Positions 1 through 5,380 of a stretch of 7,084 nucleotides of DNA are shown here, in pieces. Each line of letters begins with the position of its first letter. Position 1 is the first letter of the stretch. The notes beneath the pieces are model-generated. The model did not search any database. It saw only the letters and a program-made list of their open reading frames with translations, and was not told the origin of the DNA. Both the position numbers and the translations under genes were made by a program. The DNA lies in assembly GCA_030590715.1 (NCBI GenBank), contig JAUVCU010000078.1, positions 1-7,084 on the forward strand, in the 5' to 3' direction. The DNA is from Lentisphaeria bacterium (GTDB taxonomy: Bacteria > Verrucomicrobiota > Lentisphaeria > Victivallales > JAUVCU01).

Positions 1-377
1 GCGGATGTTCAGGCGGAGCTGTTCGCCCCGGAGTTTCGATTGCCCTTCAAAATGATAAAATTCCAGCGCAGATCACAACGACTTTTGCCGGAATGGAAAA
101 AGCAGCGGTAAACAAACTGCGCGAATACCTTCCAACACCAGCTTCTAGTCCGAACATCTGCCTCTTTAAAGATGGCGAGCTTGTTCTTTATTTGAACAGA
201 CCAGCTATCCAGGTGCACACTGCAGAGACACTTTCCGCTGAGCTGGTAAAAGCTTTTGATGATCACTGTGAAGCTGTTGGACCATCAATATCTGAAGAAG
301 AATTCATCAAAATGGGATTCCAGAAATTTTGCGGCTCAAAAGTTCCACGTCAGGATGATCAGATTGGTACTTGCTAG
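1..377 (+). CDS. BrxA/BrxB-family bacilliredoxin, 5' end cut off by window
   Basis: This is a partial thioredoxin-fold protein. Bacilliredoxins of this family remove bacillithiol or similar low-molecular-weight thiols from oxidised cytoplasmic proteins. Reading from base 3 gives 124 residues to a TAG stop. The first visible residues, GCSGGAVRPGV, match the family active-site segment CGC-xxG-xxRPGV. The window begins with the last two bases of a codon (GC), so the missing residue could be Cys (TGC), giving the typical CGC motif. Downstream, TFAGMEKAAVNKLREYLP, the PASSPNICLFKDGELV strand and the FDDHC helix end all fit the family. Known members of about 145 residues usually stop near that helix, but this one continues about 35 residues more with two further cysteines (visible residues 110 and 124, the last residue). 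An ATG at 93 lies inside the fold and is not the start. Whether the organism makes bacillithiol cannot be seen here. The family call is firm; the exact thiol substrate is inference. Confidence 0.87.
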   Translation, partial: GCSGGAVRPGVSIALQNDKIPAQITTTFAGMEKAAVNKLREYLPTPASSPNICLFKDGELVLYLNRPAIQVHTAETLSAELVKAFDDHCEAVGPSISEEEFIKMGFQKFCGSKVPRQDDQIGTC

Positions 378-399
378 AATCTATTTGACTATGTATTAC

Positions 400-433
400 A
401 AGCCCGGCATAGATATTCTATGTCGGGCTTTTT
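400..433 (+). terminator. Rho-independent terminator after the bacilliredoxin gene
   Basis: A 13-bp stem (400-412 with 418-430, arms AAGCCCGGCATAG and CTATGTCGGGCTT, one G-T wobble) closes a 5-base ATATT loop. It is followed by a T-run at 429-433. It starts 23 bases after the bacilliredoxin stop and ends at the base before the stop codon of the convergent transglutaminase-like gene. In the minus direction the base run after the stem is poor in T (CTTGTAATAC), so it should terminate mainly plus-strand transcripts and only weakly the opposing operon. Confidence 0.88.
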
Positions 434-991
434 CTATGATGATATAGCTTTGATACACCTTTCTCTGAGGTTCCATATATATTCCAAATGATCCATCCCG
501 GCCCAATTAGCCAGATAATCACGATGCAGAACCTGACGGCGCGTACCGATCTCATCCGGATAAATCTCGCTCACAGCATCATATTCAGTTTTACTGCCGG
601 AAATCGGAGTCGATTCACGGGTAAAATCAAACTTCTTCCCTTCGTACATCAAAAACACATGAGCTTCGGGAATATATGAATATTCTGTATCATCCAGAAC
701 CTTTCCGACACCAGGAGTATTCTCTTCACTCATCTTATACATGCCGACTACCAGTTTGACCGGGATGTTCAACTCATTTGCCAGAGAAGCGATCAATGCG
801 TGCTTTCCGCTACAGGTACCTTTTTTCTCTTTAAGCACAACTGGTATATTGTACGGCTCACTCGGCCTGCCATAAGCAAAATATCTGACAGACAAACACG
901 CTTCATGAAACGTACGAATTCCATTTTCTAAAAACTGATGACTTATTTCTCCACAGTCACGTATCGGTACATCAGGAAAGCCTTCTATCAT
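434..991 (-). CDS. Transglutaminase-like (papain-fold) cytoplasmic protein
   Basis: This 185-residue protein has the transglutaminase-core arrangement of a Cys-His-Asp triad. C60 sits in KGTCSGKHALIASLANELNIP, H111 in PEAHVFL and D122 in KKFDF. The segment after the Cys is a helix carrying the usual ALIASLANELNIP-type pattern leading into the strand VKLVVGMY. No signal peptide or membrane segment is visible, so it should be cytoplasmic. Bacterial members of this superfamily may be proteases, amidases or cross-linking enzymes, and I cannot assign a substrate. The ATG at 991 has an AAGGAA ribosome binding site 6 bases upstream (998-1003). It lies 25 bases after the deoC stop, which suggests it is the last gene of a NUDIX-deoC-transglutaminase operon. 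The stop is TAG and abuts the convergent terminator. The residues after D122 (about 60) have no motif I recognise. The superfamily call is fairly sure; the function is unknown. Confidence 0.75.
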   Translation of the reverse strand: MIEGFPDVPIRDCGEISHQFLENGIRTFHEACLSVRYFAYGRPSEPYNIPVVLKEKKGTCSGKHALIASLANELNIPVKLVVGMYKMSEENTPGVGKVLDDTEYSYIPEAHVFLMYEGKKFDFTRESTPISGSKTEYDAVSEIYPDEIGTRRQVLHRDYLANWAGMDHLEYIWNLRERCIKAISS

Positions 992-1016
992 TACAATTTC
1001 CTTTTACTCTATAGGG

Positions 1017-1682
1017 TTACAAAACGATAGGCGTTACGATCTGTATACCGGAACTGGTTCCGATTCTGTCCGCCCCTGCTTCAATCATTTTCACAGCAGT
1101 ACTTTTATCGCGTATTCCGCCCGCAGCCTTTACCTTGCACTTACCGGCAACTTCCTTAACCATCAGAACAACGTCCTCAAGCACAGCTCCAGAAGAACCA
1201 AAGCCGGTCGACGTTTTGACGTAATCAGCACCTGCCGCCACTGAAGCTCTACATGCCAGAATGATCTCTTCTTTTTTCAGATAGCAGTTCTCGAAAATAA
1301 CTTTCAGCTTAGAGTCGTACGCTTTACATAATTCAGCCAGCACTCTGATCTCATTTTCCACAAAATCCCAATTTCCCGACTTTGCTTCACCGATGTTGAT
1401 AACCATATCGATTTCATCAGCGCCATCCTCAAGACAACTTTCAGCTTCAGCCACTTTTATAGAAGTGGGCGTCGCCCCAAGCGGAAACCCGACAACCGAG
1501 CATACCTTTACGTTCGAACTTCTCAAAGCATTGGAGGCTGTAGCTGTCCAATACGGATTAACGCAGACCGCAGCAAAACCATAATGAACCGCTTCTTCAC
1601 ACAGCCTTACAATGTCATTTTCAGTCGCAAAAGGTTTTAAATTGGTATGGTCAATGTATTTTGCCAGCGAAATGCTATTCAT
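1017..1682 (-). CDS. deoC: Deoxyribose-phosphate aldolase
   Basis: This class I aldolase splits 2-deoxyribose 5-phosphate into glyceraldehyde 3-phosphate and acetaldehyde in cytoplasmic deoxynucleoside catabolism. The 221-residue TIM barrel is full length for the short DeoC type. Visible landmarks are YIDHTNLKP near the N-terminus, CSVVGFPLG at 61-69, EIDMVINIG with D92, the Schiff-base lysine K156 in YVKTSTGF, and the second active-site lysine K185 in KAAGGIR. GADRIGTSSG near the C-terminus forms the phosphate-binding end. The ATG at 1682 is chosen over an in-frame GTG at 1685 because AGGAG (1689-1693) is 6 bases from the ATG and only 3 from the GTG. The start overlaps the end of the NUDIX gene by 8 bases, so the two are probably translationally coupled. 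No other deo-operon gene (phosphopentomutase or nucleoside phosphorylase) is next to it. All key residues are present, so an active enzyme is expected. Confidence 0.95.
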   Translation of the reverse strand: MNSISLAKYIDHTNLKPFATENDIVRLCEEAVHYGFAAVCVNPYWTATASNALRSSNVKVCSVVGFPLGATPTSIKVAEAESCLEDGADEIDMVINIGEAKSGNWDFVENEIRVLAELCKAYDSKLKVIFENCYLKKEEIILACRASVAAGADYVKTSTGFGSSGAVLEDVVLMVKEVAGKCKVKAAGGIRDKSTAVKMIEAGADRIGTSSGIQIVTPIVL

Positions 1683-2181
1683 CACTCTCTCCTAGTAAAT
1701 ACTTTGCTTCTTCTATCAGATTTGGAGTAAAGGTCACATGATGTTCGGGATCCAGTAGTTCTTCCCTGCTCCAGAACCGCACTTCGTCAATTTCATCTTG
1801 ATCAAAATTAAACGGACCATCAGAAACTGTTTTGAAGATGCGAACATTTTCTGATTCCACTTCGTTCCTAATTTTCCAATCACAAAGATATTGCAGATCA
1901 GTTTCCAGAGGCAGTCCCAGCTCCTCGTGCATTTCCCGGGCTGCGCCCTGTTCAAAAGTTTCACCCAGATCCAAATGACCTCCAACGGCTGTATCCCAAA
2001 AACCGCCAAGCAGATCTTTTTTGCAAGACCTTTTTTGCAGTAAGATCCGTCCGTCAGTGTGATATACCACAACGTGGGCTGTCCGGTGAATCAAAGAAGG
2101 ATCCCCATGGCACTTAGACCGCGGAGCCTGTCCTATTATATTGTTTTCCTCATCTACGATATCAAAGACTTCTTCTGACAT
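1675..2181 (-). CDS. NUDIX hydrolase, IDI/YfcD-like
   Basis: This 168-residue protein carries a complete NUDIX box. G68, E74, R82, E83, E86, E87 and G89 fit the pattern GX5EX7REUXEEXGU, which binds the metal and positions the diphosphate. The N-terminal segment EVFDIVDEENNIIGQAPR, then HRTAHVVVY and ILLQKRS, resembles the IPP-isomerase-like/YfcD subgroup. No member of that subgroup can be given a substrate by sequence alone, and a nucleotide diphosphate derivative is the general guess. ATG 2181 is preferred over an in-frame ATG at 2193 because a GGAGG ribosome binding site (2187-2191) lies 5 bases before ATG 2181, while ATG 2193 runs into that site. The gene overlaps deoC by 8 bases. It lies downstream of clpC across a terminator-like hairpin, and no separate promoter fits between hairpin and gene. 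The stop is TAG. The family is sure; the subgroup is less so. Confidence 0.9.
   Translation of the reverse strand: MSEEVFDIVDEENNIIGQAPRSKCHGDPSLIHRTAHVVVYHTDGRILLQKRSCKKDLLGGFWDTAVGGHLDLGETFEQGAAREMHEELGLPLETDLQYLCDWKIRNEVESENVRIFKTVSDGPFNFDQDEIDEVRFWSREELLDPEHHVTFTPNLIEEAKYLLGESDE
1689..1693 (-). promoter_or_regulatory. Ribosome binding site that sets the deoC start
   Basis: AGGAG on the minus strand lies inside the 3' end of the NUDIX gene. It is 6 bases from the ATG at 1682 but 3 bases from the GTG at 1685, which favours the ATG. Confidence 0.7.
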
Positions 2182-2186
2182 ATTCA

Positions 2187-2191
2187 CCTCC
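2187..2191 (-). promoter_or_regulatory. Ribosome binding site that sets the NUDIX gene start
   Basis: GGAGG on the minus strand is followed by a 5-base spacer (TGAAT) and then ATG 2181. The upstream in-frame ATG at 2193 overlaps this site and has only an A/T-rich stretch before it. Confidence 0.75.
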
Positions 2192-2192
2192 A

Positions 2193-2226
2193 TAAAAATA
2201 AAAGGCCGACCAGATGAGGCCGACCT
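2193..2226 (-). terminator. Terminator-like hairpin between clpC and the NUDIX gene
   Basis: Two copies of GGCCGACC (2204-2211 and 2218-2225, plus strand) form a direct repeat that is also nearly self-complementary. On the minus-strand transcript they pair as 8 bp including two G-U wobbles, plus one outer A-U (2226 with 2203), around a 6-base loop. The stem is followed by TTTTATTTTT (2203-2194). It starts 20 bases after the clpC stop, so it is placed to end clpC transcripts. Its T-rich end runs straight into the NUDIX ribosome binding site, so it may be partial. Confidence 0.65.
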
Positions 2227-2246
2227 GTTTTGCTATTGATTATTGC

Positions 2247-4826
2247 CTAATCTTTTTTGCTGTTCGTTTTTTTCTTAGCTTTACTCTTTGGTGCTGCTTT
2301 CGAAGCCTTTGTCTTTTCTATTTCCTCAGATTCAGAATCACCATTATAGTCAGGCAGAAACAGAAGCTTATCTTTATCAAGCACAGCAGTGATCTCCTTA
2401 GCATCTTTAAAGTATCCTCTCAGCAACTCCTCTGCCAGACTGTCTTCAATATGCCTTTCAACCGCGCGTCGCAACGGACGTGCACCGTATTCGGGTTTAT
2501 ACCCTTTTTCAATAAGATAATCGATCACAGGCAGCTCTATATTCAGCTTAAGATTTCTGTATTTAAGACGTTCTTTTACATTATCCAGCTCAATAGTTAT
2601 AATCTTTCTCAAATCTGCTTTGCTCAACTGTCTGAACACAACTATGTCATCAAGCCTATTAAGAAATTCCGGTTTAAATTTCTTTTTGGCAAGATCCATG
2701 AGCCGCTCTCGATTTTTTTCGAATGACTCTTCTGCATTTCCGCCCCCAAAGCCTAGATTTCCACCACGAGCAATTTTGTCTGCTCCGACATTACTGGTCA
2801 TGATGATGATGCTGTTTCTAAAATCGATTCTACGCCCCATCGAATCAGTCAGCTTACCTTCTTCAAGGATCTGAAGAAGAATATGCATAATATCGGGATG
2901 AGCTTTTTCGATTTCATCAAAAAGAACAACAGAATAAGGTCGGCGGCGCACCTTCTCGGTCAATTCACCGCCTTCGCCGTGACCGACATATCCCGGAGGA
3001 GAACCAACAAGTCGGCTCACATTAAATTTTTCCATATACTCGGACATATCCACCTGGATCAAGGCGTCGGCATCACCAAACATGAATGCTGCCAGCTCTT
3101 TCGCCAGAAGCGTTTTACCGACACCGGTAGGGCCTAGGAATACGAATGAACCGATCGGTCTACGCGGATCTTTAAGGTCGGCTCTCGAACGGCGCAATGC
3201 GCGAGAAATTGTAGTCAACCCTTCTTCCTGACCGACAACTGTTTTAGCAAGCTCGCTTTCCATGCGGAGAAGCCGTTTGCTTTCGCCCTCTTCCATCTGC
3301 TGAACCGGAACGCCGGTCAGTTTCGCTATTATTTCAGAGATTTCTGAAGGTCCAATTACCGGCACATTCTCTTTGCACGACTTGCGCCATTTCGACATAG
3401 TTTCGTCAACTTCCATCTTCAGTTTTCGCTCGGAATCCCTGAACGATGCAGCTTCTTCAAACTTCTGCGCGGCAATTGCATTTTCTTTTGCAACTTTCAA
3501 CTCTTCAAGTCTTTTCGTTTCGTCCGTAATATTGGGAGGAATCACAACTTCCGAAATTCTAGCTTTAGCACCGGCCTCATCTATCACATCAATTGCCTTA
3601 TCCGGCAAAAAACGACCAGTTATGTAGCGGTCAGAAAGTTTTGTCGCAGCTTCTAGAGCATCTTCGGTATATTTAACATTGTGATGCTTTTCATAGCAGT
3701 CGGAAAGCCCTTTAAGAATATCAATTGTTTCCTCAATTGAAGGGGGATTTACGGTTACAGACTGGAACCTGCGTTCAAGCGCGGCATCTTTTTCAATTCC
3801 TTTGCGGTACTCGTCGATAGTCGTAGCACCAACGCACTGTAGTTCACCACGTGAAAGAGCCGGTTTGATGATGTTCGCAGCATCCATAGCTCCTTCAGCT
3901 CCACCTGCCCCTACAATTGTGTGAAGTTCATCAATAAAAAGAATCACCATTTTTGAATTTCTTACTTCATCAATAATTCCTTTGATTCTTTCCTCAAACT
4001 GTCCACGGTATTTGGTACCGGCAACCATCAAAGGCAGATCCAAAGCAAAAACTTTTTTGTCCCGCAGTATTTCCGGAACGTGGTTATCTGCGATTCGTTG
4101 AGCAAGGCCTTCAATTATTGCTGTTTTACCAACCCCTGCCTCTCCGATCAAAACAGGGTTATTTTTTGTTCTTCGGCAAAGTACCTGGATAACGCGCCCG
4201 ATCTCGTCGGCACGTCCTATCACCGGGTCAAGTTCTCCATTTTTAGCCATCTCAGTAAGATCACGACCAAAAGCAGCCAATGTATTAAGCGATTCCGGTT
4301 CTCCGGATGAGTATTCACCATCGGCATCATGTTCATTGCCATCTTCAGGCTCAGGCAGGTAATTCGGATCCAAAGCTCTAATAACTCTGTTTCTCACCTC
4401 TTCTACATCCACATTCACCGACCTCAAAATTCGGGCAGCAACACTCTCTCCCTCCCGCAATAAAGCCAAAAGAAGATGCTCTGTTCCAATAAAATTGTAG
4501 TTCATCGACTTTGCTTCTTTAGCCGACAAGATCAGAATATTTTTAAGGCGCGGAGTAAAAGGCACATCACCATCTTGTTTTGTTGGACCACCAACGCCTG
4601 ATTGCTTTTCTACTTCAAGCCTCAATTTCTCAAGGTTAAGCCCCATCGACTGTAAAACGGACACAGCGACTCCCTCACCCAATGCGATCAAACCAAGTAA
4701 TAGATGCTCCGTTCCTACATAATCGTGATTAAAGCGCTCACTCTCTTTTTGAGCCAGAACAAGAACGTGTTTTGCTCTTGGTGTGAAATTATCCATACAT
4801 GAATCTAAACCATCAAAGTCAGACAT
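2247..4826 (-). CDS. clpC: ATP-dependent Clp protease ATPase subunit ClpC
   Basis: This is a Hsp100 AAA+ unfoldase that threads proteins into ClpP in the cytoplasm. It has 859 residues, close to the family size. Domains in order: two Clp-N repeats (about 14-46 and 90-123, each ending in GTEHLLL); D1 with Walker A GEAGVGKT (228-235), pore loop GTKYRG (Y273), Walker B VILFIDE (294-300) and the ERR arginine finger near 351-354; a short UVR-type middle domain (about 438-469), which marks ClpC rather than ClpB; D2 with Walker A GPTGVGKT (565-572), pore loop GSPPGYVG, Walker B VVLFDE (633-638) and sensor-2 GARPLRR (781-787). LGF at 691-693 in the D2 loop is the likely ClpP docking tripeptide. The last 30 or so residues form a Lys/Ser/Ala-rich tail beyond the fold. 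ATG 4826 is chosen because GGAGG lies 6 bases before it, while ATG 4832 directly abuts that site. It is divergent from nrdJ. No clpP, mcsA, mcsB or ctsR is in the window. Confidence 0.97.
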   Translation of the reverse strand: MSDFDGLDSCMDNFTPRAKHVLVLAQKESERFNHDYVGTEHLLLGLIALGEGVAVSVLQSMGLNLEKLRLEVEKQSGVGGPTKQDGDVPFTPRLKNILILSAKEAKSMNYNFIGTEHLLLALLREGESVAARILRSVNVDVEEVRNRVIRALDPNYLPEPEDGNEHDADGEYSSGEPESLNTLAAFGRDLTEMAKNGELDPVIGRADEIGRVIQVLCRRTKNNPVLIGEAGVGKTAIIEGLAQRIADNHVPEILRDKKVFALDLPLMVAGTKYRGQFEERIKGIIDEVRNSKMVILFIDELHTIVGAGGAEGAMDAANIIKPALSRGELQCVGATTIDEYRKGIEKDAALERRFQSVTVNPPSIEETIDILKGLSDCYEKHHNVKYTEDALEAATKLSDRYITGRFLPDKAIDVIDEAGAKARISEVVIPPNITDETKRLEELKVAKENAIAAQKFEEAASFRDSERKLKMEVDETMSKWRKSCKENVPVIGPSEISEIIAKLTGVPVQQMEEGESKRLLRMESELAKTVVGQEEGLTTISRALRRSRADLKDPRRPIGSFVFLGPTGVGKTLLAKELAAFMFGDADALIQVDMSEYMEKFNVSRLVGSPPGYVGHGEGGELTEKVRRRPYSVVLFDEIEKAHPDIMHILLQILEEGKLTDSMGRRIDFRNSIIIMTSNVGADKIARGGNLGFGGGNAEESFEKNRERLMDLAKKKFKPEFLNRLDDIVVFRQLSKADLRKIITIELDNVKERLKYRNLKLNIELPVIDYLIEKGYKPEYGARPLRRAVERHIEDSLAEELLRGYFKDAKEITAVLDKDKLLFLPDYNGDSESEEIEKTKASKAAPKSKAKKKTNSKKD

Positions 4827-4832
4827 ATGCAT

Positions 4833-4837
4833 CCTCC
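4833..4837 (-). promoter_or_regulatory. Ribosome binding site that sets the clpC start
   Basis: GGAGG on the minus strand is 6 bases from ATG 4826 (spacer ATGCAT). The in-frame ATG at 4832 follows it with no spacer, so ribosomes should start at 4826. Confidence 0.75.
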
Positions 4838-4858
4838 ATGATTAATCTTAGATGTTAA

Positions 4859-4875
4859 GCAGGTAAAAGACCTGC
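4859..4875. repeat. Perfect inverted repeat in the clpC leader
   Basis: GCAGGT and ACCTGC flank a 5-base AAAAG loop. In the clpC mRNA this would be a 6-bp GC-rich stem about 20 bases before the ribosome binding site, standing out in an AT-rich leader. It has no T-run after it on the minus strand, so it is not a terminator. It could be a protein operator or an mRNA stability element; neither is shown. Confidence 0.45.
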
Positions 4876-4889
4876 GAAAGTTTTCGATA

Positions 4890-4917
4890 ATACTAATATA
4901 GTAAACCATACTGTAAA
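4890..4917 (-). promoter_or_regulatory. Candidate proximal clpC promoter
   Basis: On the minus strand TTTACA (4917-4912) is followed after 16 bases by TAGTAT (4895-4890), a moderate sigma70-like match. An inverted repeat TACTA-ATA-TAGTA (4891-4903) covers the putative -10 region. The match is weak enough to arise by chance in AT-rich DNA. Confidence 0.28.
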
Positions 4918-5005
4918 CATCCATAGGACGCATATCTTTTTACCAATATTATGTAATAAAAAATATAGACTCCTTGAAAGAGGTAAAATTCACATATAAA
5001 ACTCT

Positions 5006-5033
5006 ATTAAAATCTCTGATAATAAAATCACAA
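5006..5033 (-). promoter_or_regulatory. Candidate distal clpC promoter
   Basis: On the minus strand TTGTGA (5033-5028) is followed after 16 bases by TTTAAT (5011-5006). The hexamers match the sigma70 consensus at 4 and 5 of 6 positions. It would give a leader of roughly 170 bases that includes the inverted repeats near 4859-4903. Base composition makes chance matches likely. Confidence 0.3.
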
Positions 5034-5173
5034 AATTGTTAAAACAGAATCTCACTTTTCGTTATTTCTACGGGCATTATTTTTCATTAGAATTTATTCA
5101 AAAACAGCGCTTGATTTTAAAATAGATGAATGGTACTTTCGTCAGTCTTCATTGTGAAACACATCCAAACGAC

Positions 5174-5189
5174 ACACTATATACTGTGC
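5174..5189 (+). promoter_or_regulatory. NrdR box 1 (distal)
   Basis: ACACTATATACTGTGC matches the NrdR consensus acaCwAtATaTwGtgt, with one core mismatch (T to C) and a final C for T. It is centred near -150 relative to the likely nrdJ start of transcription and 66 bases upstream of box 2. NrdR is the nucleotide-sensing repressor of ribonucleotide reductase genes. Confidence 0.8.
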
Positions 5190-5239
5190 GTAACCATCAG
5201 AAACACACTACCACACCTTGTTGTTGCCACACGGCACAA

Positions 5240-5255
5240 AAACTACATATTGTGT
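5240..5255 (+). promoter_or_regulatory. NrdR box 2
   Basis: AAACTACATATTGTGT matches the NrdR consensus except for one core base (T to C) and one flank base. It is 32 bases upstream of box 3, about three helical turns, which is the spacing usual for paired NrdR boxes. Confidence 0.85.
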
Positions 5256-5271
5256 GCAATTAAAAAACAAA

Positions 5272-5287
5272 ACACCATATTTTGTGT
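5272..5287 (+). promoter_or_regulatory. NrdR box 3 (proximal)
   Basis: ACACCATATTTTGTGT matches the NrdR consensus with both outer arms perfect (ACAC and GTGT) and two A/T-type departures in the core. It ends 9 bases before the -35 hexamer of the nrdJ promoter, so a bound NrdR oligomer could block RNA polymerase. Confidence 0.85.
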
Positions 5288-5296
5288 TTTTTGCAT

Positions 5297-5324
5297 TTGA
5301 TATACGAAAACACTTCCCTATATT
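5297..5324 (+). promoter_or_regulatory. nrdJ promoter
   Basis: TTGATA (5297-5302) and TATATT (5319-5324) are separated by 16 bases and match the sigma70-type consensus well. Transcription would begin near 5331, giving a leader of about 50 bases. The position just downstream of the paired NrdR boxes supports it. Confidence 0.65.
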
Positions 5325-5380
5325 CAGTCCTAACAAAACAAGATTTAATGTATTTATTTTAAATGGGGAGTGACAAATAA

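Larger units (their letters stand above)
4827..5380. other. Divergent AT-rich regulatory region between clpC and nrdJ
   Basis: This stretch of 554 bases has no credible coding sequence on either strand and no recognisable RNA gene or cobalamin riboswitch. The left third (4859-4920) carries several inverted repeats in the clpC leader. The middle (about 4920-5160) is very AT-rich, and I see only weak promoter-like hexamers there. The right third (5174-5324) carries the NrdR boxes and the nrdJ promoter. Confidence 0.85.

Noticed and set aside
9..266. Open frame of 85 codons on the minus strand
   Set aside because: It is antisense to the conserved bacilliredoxin sequence and its product has no family features.
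2204..2225. Direct repeat GGCCGACC as a possible integration site or mobile-element footprint
   Set aside because: No recombinase, insertion sequence or broken gene is nearby, and the repeat is better explained as the two arms of an intergenic hairpin.
2214..2726. Open frame of 170 codons on the plus strand
   Set aside because: It lies antisense to the clpC 3' end, its product is rich in Phe, Ile and Ser with no recognisable domain, and the opposite strand carries unmistakable ClpC D2 sequence.
4861..4990. CtsR-type operator suggested by AGGTAAAA at 4861 and 4981
   Set aside because: The sequences lack the GGTCAAA heptad and its tandem 10-base spacing, so they do not fit CtsR.
5363..5380. 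Five-codon frame ATG-GGG-AGT-GAC-AAA-TAA that ends directly before the nrdJ ATG
   Set aside because: It has no ribosome binding site of its own and its first bases are the nrdJ Shine-Dalgarno sequence, so it is most likely chance.
4830..5380. Possible cobalamin riboswitch before the B12-dependent nrdJ
   Set aside because: No B12-box-like sequence or GC-rich multi-stem structure is visible in the short nrdJ leader; NrdR boxes explain the regulation better.
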